DNA of 9,208 nucleotides. It comes from Chloroflexia bacterium (GTDB lineage Bacteria; Chloroflexota; Chloroflexia; Thermomicrobiales; UBA6265). Both the position numbers and the translations under genes were made by a program. The DNA lies in assembly GCA_013696265.1 (NCBI GenBank), contig JACCYX010000135.1, positions 1-9,208 on the forward strand. The letters are read 5' to 3'. The notes beneath the pieces were generated by a model. It had not been told where the DNA came from. It searched no databases and was given only the letters and a program-made list of their open reading frames with translations. Shown in pieces: positions 6,352 through 9,208 of the stretch (positions within the stretch are counted from its first letter, which is position 1; each line of letters begins with the position of its first letter).

Positions 6352-6471
6352 GTAGGGGCGGACCAGAATCGACCATGAACGCCGTCTCGCCAATCGGATC
6401 TGGTCGATTCGTGTGTTCGCCCAGATTTCGGTGACCGCCAAGATCAGGTCAACACGGAGGTTGACCCCTAC
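6352..6471. repeat. About 120-base element bounded by inverted GTAGGGG repeats
   Basis: GTAGGGGCGGACC (6352-6364) and the inverted GGTTGACCCCTAC (6459-6471) match at 10 of 13 positions, including seven in a row at the outer ends. Inside lie two further perfect inverted repeats: GAATCGACCA (6366-6375) with TGGTCGATTC (6401-6410), and GGTCAA (6447-6452) with TTGACC (6461-6466). It looks like a miniature non-coding inverted-repeat element. It sits between the convergent small-protein gene and pyrE and could double as a bidirectional transcript end, although there are no T runs. Confidence 0.5.
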
Positions 6472-6521
6472 GGATCGCCTACGTGGTGTTCGATTCACTC
6501 GACATTCACCCGGTTTCCGCA

Positions 6522-7118
6522 TCATCCCGGCATCGAAGTCGTTCCCGGCTTCTCCAGTGGCACGCCATCGGCGCACAACGGGCATTCATCCGCCAGCCAC
6601 GAACTGAACTCGTGCGACGCCAGCGCGAACAACGGCACATCTCCAAACGTGGTCTTGCCCGCGCTCCGATCGACCATGACCCCAATACCGACAACCTCGA
6701 CGGGATGCGGCTCCAGCGCCTCCAGCGTCTCACGGACCGAGCCGCCGGTCGTGAGGATATCATCGACCACTAGAATGCGCGATCCTGGCGCGAAGGTCGT
6801 GCCACGCCGGATTTCGCGGCCGGGACCGCTGTCCGAAGCCCGTTCGGCGTAGGCCGCTTTGACGCCGAGTTGCCGGGCCGTTTCGAATGCCAGCAGGATC
6901 CCTCCGGTCGTCGGGCCAACCACGACATCGATCCGGTCGTCCCGGTACCGCTCGGCAAACTCGGCGCACAGCTCAACCGTGGCCGCCGGATCGCGCAACA
7001 GATCGAACTTTTCGAGATAGACCTCGCCGTGCCGCCCCGAGGCGTAGAGGAAGTGCCCATGCTTGAGGGCACCAGTTTCGCGCATCGTTTCGAGCACATC
7101 GATTTTGGGCTTGTACAC
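6522..7118 (-). CDS. pyrE: Orotate phosphoribosyltransferase PyrE
   Basis: This enzyme transfers ribose 5-phosphate from PRPP to orotate to make OMP, the fifth step of de novo UMP synthesis, in the cytoplasm. It has 198 residues, normal for the family. The PRPP-binding signature VVDDILTTGGS is at 117-127, preceded by the VGPTTGGILLA loop (67-77). The N-terminus GALKHGHFLYASGRHGEVYLEKF (16-38) is the expected orotate-site region. The C-terminus ends with CPLCADGVPLEKPG (179-192), a Cys-x-x-Cys tail seen in PyrE of some thermophilic lineages. The GTG at 7118 is chosen because AGGGAG lies just upstream (7128-7123), although the spacing of 4 is short. An ATG twelve codons in is the alternative. 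It is the last gene of the leftward pyr operon, 159 bases after pyrD. Confidence 0.96.
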   Translation of the reverse strand: MYKPKIDVLETMRETGALKHGHFLYASGRHGEVYLEKFDLLRDPAATVELCAEFAERYRDDRIDVVVGPTTGGILLAFETARQLGVKAAYAERASDSGPGREIRRGTTFAPGSRILVVDDILTTGGSVRETLEALEPHPVEVVGIGVMVDRSAGKTTFGDVPLFALASHEFSSWLADECPLCADGVPLEKPGTTSMPG

Positions 7119-7158
7119 GTGTCTCCCTGGATCTATCGATCTGTTCGCGCCGGGCTAT

Positions 7159-7249
7159 GGTAGTGACCGCCCTTTTGGCGGCCATCGATACCGCGGTGAA
7201 AAGGTGCTCGGAACCTCTGGCGTTGGCCGCCACAAGGGCGGCCACTACC
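7159..7249. repeat. 91-base inverted-repeat element between pyrD and pyrE
   Basis: A 25-base arm at 7159-7183 is repeated inverted at 7225-7249 with 23 of 25 matches. Arms start GGTAGTGRCCGCCC and each is itself a hairpin (right arm GGCCGCC / GGCGGCC with a 5-base loop). The 41-base middle contains the palindrome ACCGCGGT (7190-7197) and an AGGT/ACCT stem. The whole can fold as one long stem or as separate hairpins. It resembles a paired REP or miniature inverted-repeat element and lies inside the pyr transcript, where it would fold in the mRNA between two cistrons. Confidence 0.8.
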
Positions 7250-7277
7250 GGGTGAGTCCGCTGGTTCTCGGACGATG

Positions 7278-8288
7278 TTACCCCTCGGCAACCTCGTCGG
7301 TGTAGCCGGCGGAAACCGAAACATGGGAGCGAAACCGCGGGTTGGCCACACCCACGATCTCGCTAACGGTGTGGACGCCGTTGCGAGTCATCCACTCGGT
7401 CAGGTCATCGATCAGCCGGATCAACACCCCCGGCTCCGAGAAAACCGCCGTCCCGACCTGGATCGCCGAGGCCCCCGCCATCAAGAACTCGAGCGCGTCA
7501 TCGAGGTTCGAGATGCCTCCCAGACCCACGATCGGGATGCCTACCGCCTGGGCGACCTGGTAGACCATCCGCACCGCGACGGGTTTGACCGCTGGCCCGG
7601 AGAGCCCCCCGGTGTTGTTGGCCAGGATCGGCCGTCGGGTCCGCGTGTCGATTGCCATCCCAACCAGCGTGTTGATCAGGCAGACAGCATCGGCCCCCGC
7701 GTCCTCGACCGCTTGGGCGATCTCGATCACGTCCACCGCGCCCGGACTCAGCTTGACGATCATCGGCAGGGTGGTCGCCTCGCGGACCGCCTGGGTCACC
7801 TGGGCTGACATGTCAGGATCCCAGCCGAAGCAGAAACCCCCGGCGTTGATGTTCGGGCAGGAAATATTGACTTCGAGCGCCGCCACGCCGGGTACGTCGT
7901 CGAGTTCCCGCGCCATCATCGCGAAGTCCTCGACCGTTTCCGCCGAAATGTTGACGATCGCGGGCACCCGCCATGATTCCCAGATAGGCGGATATTTTCT
8001 GATGAACCCCCGGATGCCGGGGTTCTGGAGACCGATCGCGTTCAACATGCCCGACGGAGTTTCGGTGATCCTGGGCATCGGATTCCCGGACCTTGGCTTC
8101 GGCGTGATGCCCTTGGAGACGAAGGCACCGAGCCGCTGGACATCGACAATTCCGCTGTACTCGAGCCCATACCCGAAGCAGCCGGAAGCCGGAATCACCG
8201 GATTCCGGATCACCAGTTCGCGTGGGTTGTTCGGCGCGAGGTCGACGGTCAGGTCCGGCGCGAGCACCTCGCTGGCGGGTTGGCTCAC
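7278..8288 (-). CDS. pyrD: Dihydroorotate dehydrogenase class 1B, catalytic subunit PyrD
   Basis: This FMN flavoprotein oxidises dihydroorotate to orotate and passes electrons to PyrK. It has 336 residues from the GTG at 8288. Visible motifs are the N-terminal NPVIPASGCFGYG (29-41), KGITPKPRSGNPMPRITET (59-77), and NISCPN (141-146) with catalytic cysteine C144, the mark of class 1 enzymes. NTLVGMAID (206-214), GGLSGPAVKP (227-236) and the phosphate-binding GLGGIS (255-260) plus AIQVGTAV complete the TIM barrel. The open frame extends to 8828, but that part overlaps pyrK. The start is set by the 4-base GTGA overlap with the pyrK stop (8287-8285). A GTG at 8294 is an alternative. The overlap indicates coupled translation with its partner subunit. 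Confidence 0.96.
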   Translation of the reverse strand: MSQPASEVLAPDLTVDLAPNNPRELVIRNPVIPASGCFGYGLEYSGIVDVQRLGAFVSKGITPKPRSGNPMPRITETPSGMLNAIGLQNPGIRGFIRKYPPIWESWRVPAIVNISAETVEDFAMMARELDDVPGVAALEVNISCPNINAGGFCFGWDPDMSAQVTQAVREATTLPMIVKLSPGAVDVIEIAQAVEDAGADAVCLINTLVGMAIDTRTRRPILANNTGGLSGPAVKPVAVRMVYQVAQAVGIPIVGLGGISNLDDALEFLMAGASAIQVGTAVFSEPGVLIRLIDDLTEWMTRNGVHTVSEIVGVANPRFRSHVSVSAGYTDEVAEG

Positions 8289-9115
8289 GACCACACCAGA
8301 TAGTCCATGTCGAACACCGGACCCTCCACGCACGATGTCTTCATCCCGCCCTTCGTCTCGACCACGCATCCGAGACAGGCCCCGACCCCGCAGGCCATCG
8401 TCCGTTCGACCGACAAGTGGACGGACGGCTTCGACGCGAAACGGTTCGCCAGTACCTCCCGGCGCAACGACTGGAACATCGGTTCGGGACCGCAGGCAAA
8501 GACCTGGTCGGCCCACTGGAGGTATTGCGGCACCAGCTCGGTCACGAACCCGTGATGACCGGCGCTGCCGTCGTTCGTCGCCACCACGTACTCGACTTCG
8601 CCCGGCAGGTGTTGCGGCGCGAGCAGACCGTTGGCGCTCATTGCCCCAAGCAGCCAGGTGACGTCGAGCCCCCCGGCGACCGCTTCGTGCGACAGCATCA
8701 GCAACGGCGCCGCTCCGACTCCACCCGCCACCATCAGCAGATTCTTGCTCTTCGGCGCCACCGAAAACGTGTTGCCGAGCGGTCCGAGCACATCCAGGCT
8801 GGTTCCAACCGGCTGCTCGACGAGCCAACCGCTGCCACGGCCGTAGGGACGCACCAGGACCGTCAATTCGTTAGCGGTAGAGTCGGCGGCGCAGACCGAA
8901 TAGGGCCGACGCAGGAGCGGGTCGGACGACAACGGCGAGCGGCAGAGGATTTCCACGAACTGCCCCGCCCGCGCGTTGGTGACCAGGTTGGCCGGCGCTT
9001 CGAAGGAGAGCAGCACCGAGTCACCCATCACCGGCTCGGACCGGGTGACGGCGCCGGTGAACTCCCGGTTCCAGGCCGTTTCCTGGCGTTCGGTTGTGGT
9101 GGAAGGTGAGGTCAT
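8285..9115 (-). CDS. pyrK: Dihydroorotate dehydrogenase electron-transfer subunit PyrK
   Basis: This subunit takes electrons from PyrD through a 2Fe-2S cluster to FAD and then NAD+, making the class 1B enzyme NAD-linked. It has 276 residues. The ferredoxin-reductase-type FAD domain has RRPYS (69-73). The NAD-binding half has GGVGAAPL (131-138) and FACGPEPM (206-213). The C-terminal 2Fe-2S ligands are C242, C247, C250 and C262 (CGVGACLGC ... SCVEGPVF). All expected parts are present. The ATG at 9115 is chosen as the first start of the frame. No good Shine-Dalgarno sequence precedes it, and an in-frame ATG at residue 30 is too far inside the FAD domain. It is the first pyr gene seen, translated into pyrD with a 4-base overlap. 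Confidence 0.96.
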   Translation of the reverse strand: MTSPSTTTERQETAWNREFTGAVTRSEPVMGDSVLLSFEAPANLVTNARAGQFVEILCRSPLSSDPLLRRPYSVCAADSTANELTVLVRPYGRGSGWLVEQPVGTSLDVLGPLGNTFSVAPKSKNLLMVAGGVGAAPLLMLSHEAVAGGLDVTWLLGAMSANGLLAPQHLPGEVEYVVATNDGSAGHHGFVTELVPQYLQWADQVFACGPEPMFQSLRREVLANRFASKPSVHLSVERTMACGVGACLGCVVETKGGMKTSCVEGPVFDMDYLVWS

Positions 9116-9116
9116 G

Positions 9117-9208
9117 CCGCAACTCGCTGCGTAAGTGTAAGCGCGGGCGGAGACAAGCTCCGCAACCGTACAAGGAGCCGTGCTGGACGATTTTGTACGG
9201 TTGCGGAG
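9117..9208 (-). promoter_or_regulatory. Structured leader upstream of pyrK, with 16-bp perfect inverted repeat
   Basis: Positions 9158-9173 and 9193-9208 are perfect inverted repeats of 16 bases (CTCCGCAACCGTACAA and its complement) around a 19-base loop, ending exactly at the window edge, so they may extend further. Read toward pyrK (minus strand), the second arm ends GCGGAG and can instead pair with CTCCGC at 9152-9147 (6 bp, 5-base loop). The first arm also carries CCGCAAC, complementary to GTTGCGG at 9123-9117 just before the pyrK ATG. This allows mutually exclusive folds, as in an attenuator or translation switch. No PyrR-type binding loop is recognised and there is no T run. It could instead be a dispersed repeat. 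Confidence 0.5.

Noticed and set aside
8289..8828. N-terminal extension of the pyrD open frame to 8828
   Set aside because: The extension lies inside pyrK in another frame and reads as Arg/Gly-rich nonsense. PyrD homology begins just after the GTG at 8288.
8222..9109. 295-codon plus-strand open frame opposite pyrK
   Set aside because: PyrK has FAD, NAD and 2Fe-2S motifs. The opposite frame has none and is low complexity.
9117..9208. PyrR-dependent attenuator
   Set aside because: No PyrR-type anti-antiterminator loop and no hairpin followed by a T run could be found. It is reported only as a structured leader.

Overview
The window is a 9.2 kb piece of a high-GC bacterial chromosome with ordinary housekeeping genes and unusually structured intergenic DNA. 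No RNA genes, insertion-sequence transposases, CRISPR arrays or phage genes are visible. The gene content fits a Chloroflexota-like bacterium, possibly of the Thermomicrobia/Sphaerobacter branch. The reasons are a DnaQ-exonuclease/GIY-YIG/UvrC-like fusion (a form known from Actinobacteria and Chloroflexota), a class 1B PyrK-PyrD dihydroorotate dehydrogenase, a PyrE with a Cys-x-x-Cys C-terminal tail, and dispersed intergenic repeats with a CTGAGCG..CAGCGAAG core. The taxon is an inference from gene types and not from a marker comparison.

Layout from left to right. Positions 1-46 (minus) may hold the first codons of a gene that runs off the left edge. Positions 30-2240 (minus) encode the three-part nuclease. 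Positions 2241-2708 are a 468-base divergent intergenic region full of hairpin repeats. Positions 2709-4802 (plus) are ligA, the NAD-dependent DNA ligase, which overlaps by 4 bases an aminoglycoside-phosphotransferase-type kinase gene (4799-5776, plus). Positions 5777-6083 are a non-coding gap with several hairpins, followed by a small charged coiled-coil protein gene (6084-6302, plus) with a strong ribosome binding site. Positions 6303-6521 separate two convergent units and hold a roughly 120-base element bounded by inverted GTAGGGG repeats. The rest is a leftward pyrimidine operon: pyrK (8285-9115), pyrD (7278-8288, overlapping pyrK by 4 bases) and pyrE (6522-7118), with a 91-base inverted-repeat element between pyrD and pyrE. 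A 16-base-pair perfect inverted repeat lies upstream of pyrK at the right edge.

Functionally there are two themes. The left half is DNA repair and replication: a nuclease combining 3'-5' exonuclease and GIY-YIG incision modules is divergent from the ligase that would seal nicks after repair. The right half is de novo UMP synthesis: PyrK/PyrD oxidise dihydroorotate to orotate with electrons passed to NAD+, and PyrE adds the ribose phosphate to make OMP. The most interesting material is non-coding: a pair of inverted 44-base repeats whose differences are mostly compensatory base-pair changes, two other miniature inverted-repeat elements, and a hairpin-rich pyr leader with mutually exclusive pairing options.
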